Shown piece after piece: positions 28,658 through 38,439 of a stretch of DNA of 64,000 bases; the stretch's first letter is position 1, and each line of letters begins with the position of its first letter. The stretch is from positions 1 to 64,000 of the forward strand of contig CAVVZX010000041.1 in NCBI GenBank assembly GCA_963752855.1, given 5' to 3'. The stretch is from DATJPW01 sp963752855. Lineage in GTDB: Bacteria; Desulfobacterota; Desulfomonilia; Desulfomonilales; Desulfomonilaceae. Position numbers and translations under genes: made by a program. The notes below the pieces were generated by a model that worked only from the letters and a program-made list of their open reading frames with translations, did not search any database and was not told where the DNA came from.

Positions 28658-29326
28658 GTGAAAACCGCTTTCATAATCATTCTCGCGACAGTAGTCCTTC
28701 TGATCGGCGGGGCCTTGTGGTGGCGTCGTGCGTCACGGCTTCGATCGTTGCCCTGTCCGACGTGGTTCGCGTGGTTTCTGGAGAGTTCTTTTTGGGCGAA
28801 TATTCGGCGGATGCCGCCGTCGCTGGACAGACTGGACCTGAGCCCGGGTATGCGAGTCATAGACGTCGGATGCGGACCGGGCCGTCTGACGATTCCCGTT
28901 GCAAAGGCGCTGGAACCGGATGGGGAGGTAGTAGCGCTGGATATTCAGGAAGGTATGTTGGAGCGCTTACGCAGGCGGACAGATGCCGCAGGTCTAAAAA
29001 ACATCCAGCCGATTCAGGGCGGCATCGGTCAGGTGGAGATCGAATCCAATAGCTTCGATAGAGCGTTATTGGTGACTGTGCTGGGAGAAATTCCCGATCG
29101 TGAGGCTGCGCTTCGAGAAATTTACAGGGTACTTAAACCAGGCGGCGTTTTATCCGTCACAGAAATTTTTCCCGACCCTCACTATCAAACCCGCTCCACG
29201 GTGCGAACCTTGTGCGAAACAGCAGGATTTCGGTTGGCCAAGAGTTGGCAATGTCCTGGCGTTTACAATGAATTGGCTCAAGCCGAATTCTTAGTAGCAG
29301 CCGCTTGCGGACGATTCACCAGATAA
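28658..29326 (+). CDS. Membrane-anchored class I SAM-dependent methyltransferase
   Basis: It starts with GTG at 28658 after a GGAAGGGGAG site. One N-terminal helix (FIIILATVVLLIGGALWW) is followed by a UbiE/Methyltransf_11-type domain: VIDVGCGPGRLTIPVA (SAM motif I), VVALDIQEGML, IQGGIGQVEIESNSFDRALL and EIYRVLKPGGVLSVTE. The substrate is unknown. The 3' end overlaps the end of the convergent EamA gene by 49 bp. Confidence 0.88.
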   Translation: MKTAFIIILATVVLLIGGALWWRRASRLRSLPCPTWFAWFLESSFWANIRRMPPSLDRLDLSPGMRVIDVGCGPGRLTIPVAKALEPDGEVVALDIQEGMLERLRRRTDAAGLKNIQPIQGGIGQVEIESNSFDRALLVTVLGEIPDREAALREIYRVLKPGGVLSVTEIFPDPHYQTRSTVRTLCETAGFRLAKSWQCPGVYNELAQAEFLVAAACGRFTR

Positions 29327-30207
29327 ATTCCCACCGCCACTAGAGCCAGTCCAATGCCCAGGAGAAATGTTATAGCTTCTCCCAGAATCAAGCCGCTCAA
29401 AAGGACTCCGAAGAGAGGAGTCGGGAACGTGAAAGCTGCAAGTCGACTCACCGGGTATCGGTGAATCAGCCAGAACCACAAGAGATAGCTCATAAAAGCC
29501 ACTATGACAGACTGGTAAAAAAGCGCGGTCACAACGAGAGGTTTTAGATCGAGCGGCTCGCCCCCATTCGAATATCAACGTGCCCGCTGCCAGAATCGGA
29601 ATCGAGAAAAATAGTTGCGCAAACAGAGTTTGGAAATGAGTTATAGGCTTATCCTGGATGAATTTCTTGACGTACAGGGTCGTTGCGGCCCAAAGCAGTC
29701 CCGCTGTCAGTTCCAGGAGGTCTCCGACCCAGAAATAAGGTCCCAGGGTAGGGGACCTGGACCCGAACACCAGGACTAACCCCGCAAACGCGAGACACAA
29801 CCCTGTCACCTTGTTCAATGTCAAACGATCATTCGTTAAAAGAAAATGGGCCCCCAGCGCTACCCAGAAAGGATGGGAGTAGAGAAAGATTACGGCCCTG
29901 GAGACATCGGTGAAAGCTTGGGCCCCAATACAGGACGCAGGAACTCCAATCCGAACAAAACACCGATTACTATTCCGTGTTTCAGGTCTTCGCCGTAGAG
30001 AAACACTTTTTCCGAGACATGTCTCGCGTAAAGCCAAAGTAGAAATGACGCCACCACGGATCGTATGGTCGCGGCGAGGATGGGGGAGACGCCCTGATTG
30101 CTGAATTTGATGCTCACCATGTTTGCCCCCCAAAGGAAGCTGAGCATCACGAGGAACAGCACGCCGGCGACAGGAATATGGCTGGACCTGTCCGAATTCG
30201 TATTCAT
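29278..30207 (-). CDS. EamA/DMT-family transporter, copy 2 (two frame breaks)
   Basis: This is a ten-helix transporter starting at 30207 (PVAGVLFLVMLSFLWGANMVS). Breaks near 29925 and 29560 separate it into three frames; the last carries LLWFWLIHRYPVSRLAAFTF and YLVNRPQAAA. It is clearly paralogous to copy 1 at 11800-12796 and has the same orientation, so the two copies bracket the catabolic block. Confidence 0.85.
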
Positions 30208-30469
30208 GGAGGCCGCTCACGTTAAGAAATTTTGAGACCCTTTCTTTTACGAAAAGAACACAGTGACCGCAAGCTATTTGCCGCGTTCCGTTCCAAAAAT
30301 GGATCTTTCATCGGTCGGCAAGCATAGAAAAAAGATTAGCCAAAGCTTCGACCTGGCGGCTTTTGCTGAATTCATCCGTGACAGGCGCTCCCCGAAAATG
30401 GTAGGCTTGCAAACACCTTCATCTGAACACCGGACTTCCCGGCCCGTTCCGGCTAATGGCAGGGCATAG

Positions 30470-31438
30470 ATGCGCAGATTAGCTATAATTTTGATCCTTC
30501 TCTCGATTGTAGCCTCCGGCGCCGGCTTCTCTGCGGCATCGGAATTGACCAAGGTGTCCCTTGTTCCGCACTGGATACCACAGGCCCAATTTGCCGGATA
30601 CATGGTGGCGCTGGAAAAGGGATTCTATCGGGAAGCGGGCCTGGATCTTACGTTATTGAGAGGCGGCCCGGAAAATCCGACTTTTGATGCGCTCCGCACA
30701 GACAAAGCCACATTTTGCACGGACTGGGTGTCCGCCGGAATACGCACTAGAGCATCAGGACTGCCCGTCGTCAATATCGGGCAGATAATTCAGCGATCGG
30801 CCCTGATGCTAATCGCCAAGAAAAGGAGCGGGATCGAATCAGTACGGGACCTCGAGGGCAAAAGAATAGGCCTTTGGGGCGGGAATTTCCAGATTCAACC
30901 CATGGCTTTCTTTCGAAAATACGATCTGAGCGTTACCACTGTGCCGCTTTACAGTACTATCAATTTATTTCTTAAAGGCGCAGTCGAGGCCGCGTCCGCA
31001 ATGTGGTACAACGAGTATCACATCATCTTGAACAGTGGTTACAATCCTGACGAACTGACATTATTCTTCTTCAGTGACTTTGGGCTGAATTTTCCGGAGG
31101 ACGGCCTGTACTGCCTGGAAGAGACATACAAGGCCAATCCGGATTTGTGTAAGCGCTTTGTCCAGGCCTCTTTGCGAGGCTGGCTTTACGCTTTTGAAAA
31201 TCAGGCTGAAACCGTCGATTTGGTTATGAAGTATGCTGACGCCGCTCATACCGGAACGAATAAGGCTCACCAGCAATGGATGCTGGCTCGGATGAAAGAC
31301 TTGATCCTTCCCGACGGAGACAAATCCGGAATGGGGAAGCTGAAACAGACGGATTATACAACTGTGGCCGAGACAATGAGGTCCTTTCATCTTGTTGAGG
31401 AAATCCCGGCATTTCAAGATTTCTACAGAGGCGATTGA
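30470..31438 (+). CDS. NMT1/THI5-like periplasmic substrate-binding protein
   Basis: The 322-residue protein has a signal peptide (LAIILILLSIVASGAGFSAA). It belongs to the NMT1/SsuA-like binding proteins, shown by VPHWIPQAQFAGYMVALEKG, FYREAGLDLTLLRGG and the ESVRDLEGKRIGLWGG motif. Such proteins bind thiamine precursors, sulfonates or nitrate-like ligands. No ABC permease or ATPase follows. Instead its TGA overlaps the ATG of a nucleotide cyclase (TGATG), suggesting a sensory role. Confidence 0.9.
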   Translation: MRRLAIILILLSIVASGAGFSAASELTKVSLVPHWIPQAQFAGYMVALEKGFYREAGLDLTLLRGGPENPTFDALRTDKATFCTDWVSAGIRTRASGLPVVNIGQIIQRSALMLIAKKRSGIESVRDLEGKRIGLWGGNFQIQPMAFFRKYDLSVTTVPLYSTINLFLKGAVEAASAMWYNEYHIILNSGYNPDELTLFFFSDFGLNFPEDGLYCLEETYKANPDLCKRFVQASLRGWLYAFENQAETVDLVMKYADAAHTGTNKAHQQWMLARMKDLILPDGDKSGMGKLKQTDYTTVAETMRSFHLVEEIPAFQDFYRGD

Positions 31439-33603
31439 TGAACGTTAAGTTTCATAACAGCATCGCCCTTAAGATCACTCTTCTCGTTTTGGGAGGCGCC
31501 TCACTTGTATGCTCGCTTGTTTTGGCTTACAGCTACTATTCTTCCAAAAAAATTATCCTTAATGATGCGGAACAAAATGCCCAAAACCTTGCGCTATCAG
31601 TGGCTCGGACGAATAGAGCAAGAATTCAGAGCCGTAGAAAAATCGCCTCAGGGAATCGCCTGTTTCCTGGAAACAACCAAGTGGAACAAAGAATCTCTTC
31701 TTCGTCTACTCGAGCGCTCGGTGATGGACAGCCCTGAAGTATATGGATCAGCAGTTGCTTTTGAGCCGTTTTGCTTCAGTGAATCCGTTGAGGCTTATGC
31801 TCCTTATTATTGCAAAAGCAAAGATGGCCTGGAGTTCCTCGATCTGGCGTCTTCGTACAATTATTTTCAACCCGACTGGTACCATATTCCTCGACGAGTT
31901 GAAAACGCCTGTTTGGAGTGAGCCCTATTTTGACGAGGGCGCGGGAAATATATTAATGGCGACTTACTCTGTTCCATTTTTCCAGCGTGACGGCCGGCAT
32001 TCAGCCGGGCCGGTTAATGGGGATCGTCACTGCGGATGTCTCTTTGGAATGGCTTACTAAACTATTGTGCTCAATAAGCGCCGGCCGCACCGGATATTGT
32101 TTTCTCGTTTCAGGTAACGGCGCGTTCATAAGTCACCCGGATCCAGAACTTCATTATGCGAGAATCGTTATTCAGTCTAGCAGAGGAATCCGATAAGCCG
32201 CATCTCCGCGCGAATTTTTCGGGACATGTTGTGGAACCGATCAGGTTTCGTGGACTTAGGGGTCAATCTCAAAGGTGAGGATGCCTTTTTGGCATACGCT
32301 CGTATTCCTTCCACCGGCTGGTCATTGGGAGCGGTGTTCCTGAAAGATGAGATTTTTGCGGAGGTTGAAAAGCTATTCCGCATCACGATCTTACTGGCGG
32401 CAGTGGGCATTGTGTTGTTGTTGGCAGTAAGCATTTTGACGGCTCGTTCCATTGCGCGACCCTTGCGCAGTATGGCCGGGGCTGCAGGAAAAGTGGCGGC
32501 CGGTGATCTGGATATTGATCTGTCGGACATCAAGAGCAGGGACGAGGTCGGTCTCCTGGCTCAGGCGTTCACTCGAATGACTCACGGCCTGAAAGAACGA
32601 GATTTTATAAGAAATACTTTCGGGCGTTATCTGACACGAGAGGTGGTCAATCGGCTGTTGGAGTCCAAAGATGGGCTCCAATTGGGGGGTGAGGCCAGGA
32701 ATATATCGATTATTATGTCCGACGTGAGAGGTTTCACGGCGCTGACATCAGCCATGGCGCCCGAGAAGGTAATTTCCTTTTTGAATCGCTATCTCGGTAA
32801 GATGGTAGATATTTTGATCGAATACCGAGGAACTATAGATGAGATAATAGGAGACGGCATTCTGGCGTTTTTCGGGGCGCCGGAGTCGATGGAAGATCAT
32901 CCGGCTCGAGCTGTAGCGTGCGCGCTCAAAATGCAGACCGCGATGGATGAGCTAAACGCGCTCAACGAAGCTGATGGGTTCCCGCGAATTGAGATGGGCA
33001 TCGCAGTCAACACCGGCGAAGTAGTGGTCGGGAATATCGGATCCGAAAGGCGTACGAAGTATGGCGCTGTAGGCTCGCAGGTAAATTTTACCGGCAGAAT
33101 GGAATCCTTCACGGTGGGCGGCCAGGTGCTCATAAGTCAGTCGACTTACGACAGGTTAAGCGATCTCCTGGATATCAGGAAAGTCCTGACTGTAGAAATG
33201 AAGGGCTTGCAGGGGACGGTGAATCTTTATGATGTTCAGGCCATAAAAGGCTCTCACAACATCAGACTGCCCGATAGAGACGAAACGCCGGTGGAGCTGA
33301 GAAACAAGATTGATGTCAAGATTAACAGATTAGACAAGAAAACCGTGAGCAAGACGGACGCATCCGCCTGGTTTACCCATATTGCGTTGAGTTCCGCGGT
33401 GCTAATATCCAGCCTGCCTGTCAAACAGTGGGAAGATTTGAAAATAATGATGCTTGATGACGATTTGAACCCGGTCGGCGGGGAAATCTACGCCAAGGTA
33501 GTCTCGGTCTTCTGAGGCTCAGGACCTTTACGAAGCCTCTGTTCACTTCACGTCCGTGCCCGCTGAGGCATACAAGATTATTCGTCAACGATTTGCCGAG
33601 TAA
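31438..33603 (+). CDS. Membrane class III adenylate/guanylate cyclase with sensor, HAMP and PilZ-like domains (several frame breaks)
   Basis: The start at 31438 overlaps the previous stop. An N-terminal helix (ITLLVLGGASLVCSLVLAYS) leads into a Cache-like periplasmic domain (PEVYGSAVAFEPF, FQPDWYHIPR, GIVTADVSLEWLTKLL). The domain is read across at least four frame changes between 31620 and 32230. A second helix (RITILLAAVGIVLLLAVSIL), a HAMP linker and the cyclase domain follow (ISIIMSDVRGFTAL and EIIGDGILAFFGAP with the metal Asp residues, YGAVGSQVNFTGRMES). The C-terminus is PilZ-like; after a break near 33510 it ends YEASVHFTSVPAEAYKIIRQ at 33603. It probably makes cAMP in response to the binding protein. 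Confidence 0.87.
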
Positions 33604-34092
33604 CGTCCGTCTACAGTAATTCCTACCGCAGACATCTGAGCCCAAAGAATACAATTACGAGCAGTGGATGGCGGGACAGGCGGTAGGGGCGACTGGCGAT
33701 GCGTCCAAGGATGGCAAGATGAGGGTGTCTCAGGCAATCACTTCAACGCGCAAGAAACCGTAGCATGAATCGGTGTACGGCGCGAGTCTGCGACTCGTCC
33801 AGCGTATTCCGGCAATACGCAAAACCGGGCAGGAATTTCAGACGCTGCTTCTATAGCGGTTGACTGCTGCACAGGAGAACTAGAGTCCGCTCAGCGTCCG
33901 AGATTCCTGCAATTGCCTCCAGTGGCACGAAGGCAACCATCAGAATCAGAATTCTCGTCAGTCTCAGATGGTCTCGTTCCACCGGAATCTTGAGGCACTG
34001 GAGACTGCTATTCCAGCTCCCCGTTTTCACGGGGAGCAGGCTTTCAGCCGGGTTCCCTATGGCTGCCGACGCATGCCAATGGAATTTTGGCC

Positions 34093-34148
34093 AAAAAAAA
34101 AGCAGTCAGGGGAGACTGCTTAAAAAGGGTATGGATTCATTTCGTGAC
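34093..34148 (-). ncRNA. Candidate very small sigma54-dependent RNA
   Basis: This would be a transcript of about 56 bases between the predicted start at 34148 and the T-run of an intrinsic terminator. It contains only a six-codon frame (MNPYPF) and then the terminator hairpin. No minus-strand gene follows, so a free small RNA, or the leader of a lost gene, is more likely than a 5' leader. This is a prediction from the two flanking signals only. Confidence 0.45.
34100..34121 (-). terminator. Intrinsic terminator, minus strand
   Basis: AAGCAGTC and GACTGCTT form an 8-bp stem around a 6-base loop, followed on the minus strand by an unbroken T-run (plus-strand A's at 34093-34101). The plus-strand side lacks a T-run. 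Confidence 0.75.
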
Positions 34149-34159
34149 TTATGGTTTAA

Positions 34160-34174
34160 GCAATGGCCGTGCCA
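34160..34174 (-). promoter_or_regulatory. Consensus sigma54 promoter in the gene-poor region
   Basis: The minus strand reads TGGCAC-GGCCA-TTGC, a perfect -24/-12 match. The predicted start is 34148, only 27 bases before the terminator hairpin. I saw no TTGCA-N3-TGCAA site upstream. The second NtrC-type regulator (35783-37206) is a possible activator. Confidence 0.6.
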
Positions 34175-34407
34175 ACTTACTTAGCCGCATGTTATTACAA
34201 GTAGTTAACTGAGCAGGGCCTTTTCGGCCAATCCGAAAGGCGAGTAATTTGTATCCAATTTTTTTGCGCGGTTTTATGTCCTGCGAATTTATTGCGCACC
34301 GGAGGTTTGATTTTTGGTCTCGCCCCCGGCGGCTGGGCCGAATGTCTCCCTGGAACTGAGCGCGTTCATAAAAAATGCCCGGCAGACTCCGGACTATACT
34401 AATTTAC

Positions 34408-34482
34408 CGTCATACCGGCGTACGGTATCCAGGAATCCCGCGTTCGGTGCGGGACTGGATTCCGCCTTTCGTCGGAATGACG
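34408..34482. repeat. Widespread proteobacterial-type inverted repeat
   Basis: The element runs from CGTCATACCGG to GTCGGAATGACG with the inner arms GGAATCCCG and GGACTGGATTCCG. It belongs to the common GTCATTCCGGC...GCCGGAATGAC intergenic repeat type seen in many proteobacteria. Confidence 0.6.
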
Positions 34483-34844
34483 AGAGGAGTCCCATGCCAA
34501 ATTGGGACACTACCGGAGAACCCGGAAACTCGAATGGATTAGAATTTTTTTGTCGCAATGTACTAATTTGGGGGGCGCGATATCATAAAATCGTGTTAAA
34601 CTGTGAACAGTGGCCGTGACCTTTTAGAAGATTGACAGGGCTGTTTGGCTAAAGATCCCACCGCACGTTGGTCGTGATATGACAGTAGTTACGAGAAGAG
34701 ACGGCGCGTTCTATTGGTGGGGTTTCCCAGTCTCCGCTCGGGACAGCGAGATGCGTCCGAATATTAGTCATCCGGCAACCTCGAATGTCCGGCGGGATTT
34801 CTCGCTGCACTCATTATTGAGGAACCATGGGGGCGGAATAAGCA

Positions 34845-35376
34845 ATGGCGGAGCGTAAGCGCAAAATCAGAGCTGGGGATATTATAAGAGACCTCAGGTC
34901 CGGGCTGACTATTTCCCAGCTCATGGACAAGTATAGGTTTTCACTTAGGGTCCTGCGTTTCGTTTTCCGGACGATTGTTAAACGCCGGGGTGATAACAAA
35001 GGAAGAGTTGGCTGCTCAGGCGGCTCTTTACAAGGACACTATCGATGTGAAAGGTATCCGGAAATTGATTCGGACTCCTACTGCTTTTCCGGTGCGGATT
35101 TACGATTCCGGAAACCCGTTCGCTACCGGCTTTGTTCGCGACATTTCGGAAAAGGGAGTTTGCGTAGAAGGAATTGAGGCGGCAGTCGGCGAAATTAAGA
35201 ACTTTATCGTGCGCTCAGGCGCTTTTGGGGAAGGCCACACTGTCGTATTCGAGGGCAAATGCAGATGGGTGAACCCGGCGGAACAATCTCCCGCAAAGAA
35301 ATGGGTTGCAGGCTTCGAAATTACGAGCATCTCAGGTCTGGATTCCGGAGAACTTCGCAAACTTGTGCGTTTCTGA
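34845..35376 (+). CDS. PilZ-domain protein with N-terminal helical domain (one frame break)
   Basis: The start is at 34845. The N-terminus (RAGDIIRDLRSGLTISQLMD, KYRFS) is a short helical motif also seen at the start of the zinc-ribbon protein at 41788-42885. The frame changes near 34980, then INAGVITKEELAA-type sequence and a PilZ-like beta-barrel follow (RTPTAFPVRIYDSGNPF, FVRDISEKGVCVEGI, WVAGFEITSISG). PilZ proteins bind cyclic di-GMP; here the RxxxR is imperfect, so binding is uncertain. Length is about 175 residues. Confidence 0.75.
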
Positions 35377-35508
35377 ATCGGCAAGCGCGGACCACAAGCC
35401 GTGAGGCGATCAAAGTCTCCCTTTCTTGAAAAGGAATTCGGGATTTTTTTGTAGGGGCGGACCCGTGTGAGCCTCGAACCCGTTCCTGCAAAATGCTTTC
35501 CGCAGACG

Positions 35509-35670
35509 TTATCTGCCGACCAAGATGAACGCTCCGGCGACAAGAGCAAGTATTCCCATCAAAACATGGATAGTTGGGTTGCCAATGGACAGGGCTTGCA
35601 TAATCCCTGTAATAATCAGCCAGATGCCGAGCAACAGAAATCCTGTGCTTCTTACAAATCTTACTCTCAT
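35509..35670 (-). CDS. Small two-helix membrane protein
   Basis: This 53-residue protein starts at 35670 after a strong GGAGGTCC site. It has two hydrophobic helices (FLLLGIWLIITGIMQAL and VLMGILALVAGAFILVG). I do not recognise a function; such proteins are common and usually annotated as hypothetical. Confidence 0.7.
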   Translation of the reverse strand: MRVRFVRSTGFLLLGIWLIITGIMQALSIGNPTIHVLMGILALVAGAFILVGR

Positions 35671-35782
35671 TTGTTGGACCTCCGGTACCAATTAGGAATA
35701 CAAAACCAATTTTCTCAGTATTAAGTTAGGAACGTCAGGAAGTGAATTCAAGTACCTTGGTCTTATAATTTACTTGAGCTGT

Positions 35783-37206
35783 CTATGTATCCTTTTGCTC
35801 AGCGTCAATTTTGATACCGTATTGCTTCAATTTGGCGTGCATGGTGGTATAGTCGATTTGCAATAAACGGGCTGCCTTGGCTTTATTTCCGCCGGTTTTC
35901 TTCAACGCTTCAGTGAGCGCCTCACGCTCAACCTCTGCGGTTTTGCGGCGAACCAGCTCTTTAAGCGAAGCCCCGTTGAGGTCGAATTCAGCCTTGTCTG
36001 GTGGACTTGCCTGATCCTCGGCAGGGGAGTCTCCGAGAATCAAGTGGGACGGAGCTGATCCAGTCGTCTGCTCTGAGCACTGCGCTGCGGACCACCGATC
36101 TGAGCTGACGAACATTTCCGGGCCAATCGTTATTCAGCAAGACCTGGATACCCGCATCGGAGAACCCCGGCACATTCTTGTTGAGTTCTGTATTAGTGGC
36201 TTGCAGGAAGCGGTTGGCCAGGTGCTCGATATCTTCTTTTCGGTCTCGGAGAGGCGGGATCAAAATGGTAAATTCACTCAAGCGATAAAACAAGTCACGA
36301 CTAAACGTCCCCCTCCGAACCGCGGCATTGAGGTCTTCGTTGGTTGCAACAAGCAGGCGCACATCCACAGTTACAGGCTTTCTACCTCCGACCCGGAAGA
36401 AGTTCTTTTCCTGAATGGCTCGAAGGATCTTGATCTGAGACCCGAGAGGCATATTTCTTATTTCATCAAGAAATAAGGTGCCACCCTCAGCCAGCTCGAA
36501 TTTTCCGGGTTTTTCGCCCGTGGCCCCGGTAAACGCCCCTTTCTCGTACCCAAATAGCTCGCTTTCAAACAGGGTTTCGGGGATAGCTCCACAATCAACT
36601 GGAATCAGAGTCGCATTAGATCTCAGGCTGGCCTCATGTATAGCCCCGGCGACGAGTTCCTTTCCCGTTCCTGTTTCTCCCTGGATCACCACTGAAAAAT
36701 TGGAGGGAGCCTACGAGCCCGATTTCTGAAATGATCTGACTAATCGCGTCACTTGGGCCCATCATCTCATGAAGCCGCGCAATTGTTGCGTGCCCATTCG
36801 CGTGAGGGGCCACGCTTTCCCGCCGGTCGCCTGGTCGGTTCGCCAGCGCTCGGCGGAGTTTGTCTACCAGCTCGCCGTGATCGACGGGCTTGGAAAGATA
36901 ATCGTCGGCGCCCTCTTTTATTGCCTGGACCGCTCCGTCAATTCCGCCGTAAGCGGTGAACATCATTACAGGAAGTCTCGGGTTCAGTTTCTTGGAACGT
37001 CTGAGAACTTCCATGCCGTCCATGCCGGGCATCATCACGTCCAACAGCACGATCTCAGGCATTCCCAACTGAATCATTTCAAGCGCTTTGGCGCCATCAT
37101 GGGCCACAATGGGCCTGAAACCATTCTTTTTCAACATGCGGAAAAGGATATCGCATAAGTCTTTTTCATCGTCGACTATTAGAATGCGAGCTTCTTGCTC
37201 TTTCAT
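35783..37206 (-). CDS. Sigma54-dependent response regulator (NtrC family), second copy (two frame breaks)
   Basis: The order is receiver (RILIVDDEKDLCDI, D56 in VLLDVMMPG), AAA+ domain (Walker A GETGTGKE, sigma54 loop GAFTGA, GGTLFLDEI) and Fis-type helix-turn-helix (NKAKAARLLQIDYTTMHAKL). Breaks are near 36690 and near 36060. Total is about 470 residues. It lies 10 bp after the HD-GYP regulator and near a hybrid kinase, which could be its partner. Confidence 0.9.
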
Positions 37207-37216
37207 CCAGCGGGGC

Positions 37217-38272
37217 CTACTCTTTTATTTCGCTTCGGATGCGTCGTAATTCCGGGAGACAACGAAGAAAACAATCCAGCAATGTTGGATCGAAATACTT
37301 GCCGTTTTCCGAATTCATTATCTTGATCGCCTCTTCCTCGGAGAACGCCGGTCTATATATTCGGTCATGGGTGACGCTGTCGTATACATCGGCAATAGCG
37401 ACTATCCGTGCGTATTCAGGGATGTCATCGCCTTTCAATCCGCCTGGATATCCTGAACCGTCATATTTCTCATGATGATATAACGCAATATCTTTAGCCA
37501 TTTGGAGCATGCTATGATTTGAGTCCGCCAGAATATCAGCCCCGAATTTCGTATGCTGTTTCATAATTTCGAATTGTTCCGGACTCAACTTCTCCGGTTT
37601 GCGCATAATCGTTTCGTCAATACGGATTTTGCCCACATCATGCATAGCGGCAGCGATCGCTATATCGGCAACTTCTTCTACTTCCCATCCAACGGATTCT
37701 TTCAATAGCGCCGCAGAATACATGCCCACCCGCCGCATATGGCCTATGGTCTCATCAGTTCGAAAGCTGGTCACGGAGAGTAGCCGGAAAATGCATTCTC
37801 GTTCTCTGTCTCGTGCTTCACTGACTTGTTTTTCAAGCTGTCCCGCGAGATTACCGGCATATTCTTGGCTAAGGAGCTTTTCGCTCCTCCGCTCCAGCGC
37901 GTCCGCCACATGGATTAGAATTTCGTTTCTTTCAAAGGGCTTTATGACGTAACCATAGGCCCCCAATTCTACTGCCAAAATGCCTGTTCTTCGATCATCC
38001 ACAGCGGTTACCATCAATACCGCCGTCTTGTTAAATTTGGCTCGGATGGTGTTGAGCAGCCCCATTCCATCCATTCCCGGCATCATTATGTCGCAGAGCG
38101 CCAAGTCAAAGTGCTCGTTTTCCAGTAATCCCAACGCCCTGCCGGCATCGAAGGCAGTGGCGCAGCGATAACCCTCGCCGGTCAGCCAGCGCGCCAGAAG
38201 TTCGCATATGTGCGGCTCGTCATCTACTATGAGTATTCTTCGCTGGTTCTTGCTGCATAGCGTGCCCCTCAA
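37217..38272 (-). CDS. Response regulator with HD-GYP phosphodiesterase domain
   Basis: The receiver domain (ILIVDDEPHICELLA, D61 in LCDIMMPGMDG) is linked to an HD-GYP domain: HD motif AAAMHDVGKIRID, LALYHHEKYDGSGYPGGLKG (the GYP motif) and AIADVYDSVTHDR. HD-GYP proteins break down cyclic di-GMP. It has 351 residues and is intact. It probably shares an operon with the sigma54 regulator downstream and the hybrid kinase upstream. Confidence 0.95.
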   Translation of the reverse strand: MRGTLCSKNQRRILIVDDEPHICELLARWLTGEGYRCATAFDAGRALGLLENEHFDLALCDIMMPGMDGMGLLNTIRAKFNKTAVLMVTAVDDRRTGILAVELGAYGYVIKPFERNEILIHVADALERRSEKLLSQEYAGNLAGQLEKQVSEARDRERECIFRLLSVTSFRTDETIGHMRRVGMYSAALLKESVGWEVEEVADIAIAAAMHDVGKIRIDETIMRKPEKLSPEQFEIMKQHTKFGADILADSNHSMLQMAKDIALYHHEKYDGSGYPGGLKGDDIPEYARIVAIADVYDSVTHDRIYRPAFSEEEAIKIMNSENGKYFDPTLLDCFLRCLPELRRIRSEIKE

Positions 38273-38439
38273 CGTAGTCTATTCCCTGCGGTCATAGTTT
38301 GAAAAGCAAATTTGAATAAGATGGATTGCACCTCTAAAGTATCATACAGAGACGCGCACAATCAAGTCAATGATATGAGAGGTTTTCCTGTAAGCTATTG
38401 ACTAAATCTGAATGGCGCGGGTCAGGCGTCTGATACCGG

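Larger units (their letters stand above)
33604..34844. other. Gene-poor 1.2-kb region
   Basis: I find no convincing protein gene. A short open stretch at about 33650-33766 (reading EQWMAGQAVGATGDASKDGK) may be a fragment of a small protein I do not recognise. The region also holds the candidate small RNA (34093-34148), its sigma54 promoter and the repeat at 34408-34482. Confidence 0.5.

Noticed and set aside
30263..30469. Open frame directly before the NMT1-like gene
   Set aside because: No ribosome site and no recognisable protein features; the NMT1-like gene has its own start and signal peptide.
33604..34844. Transposase remnants in the gene-poor region
   Set aside because: I found no recognisable transposase sequence in any frame.
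34845..35177. First frame of the PilZ gene as a separate small protein
   Set aside because: The sequence downstream of the break continues as the expected PilZ-type protein, so a frame break is more likely than two genes.
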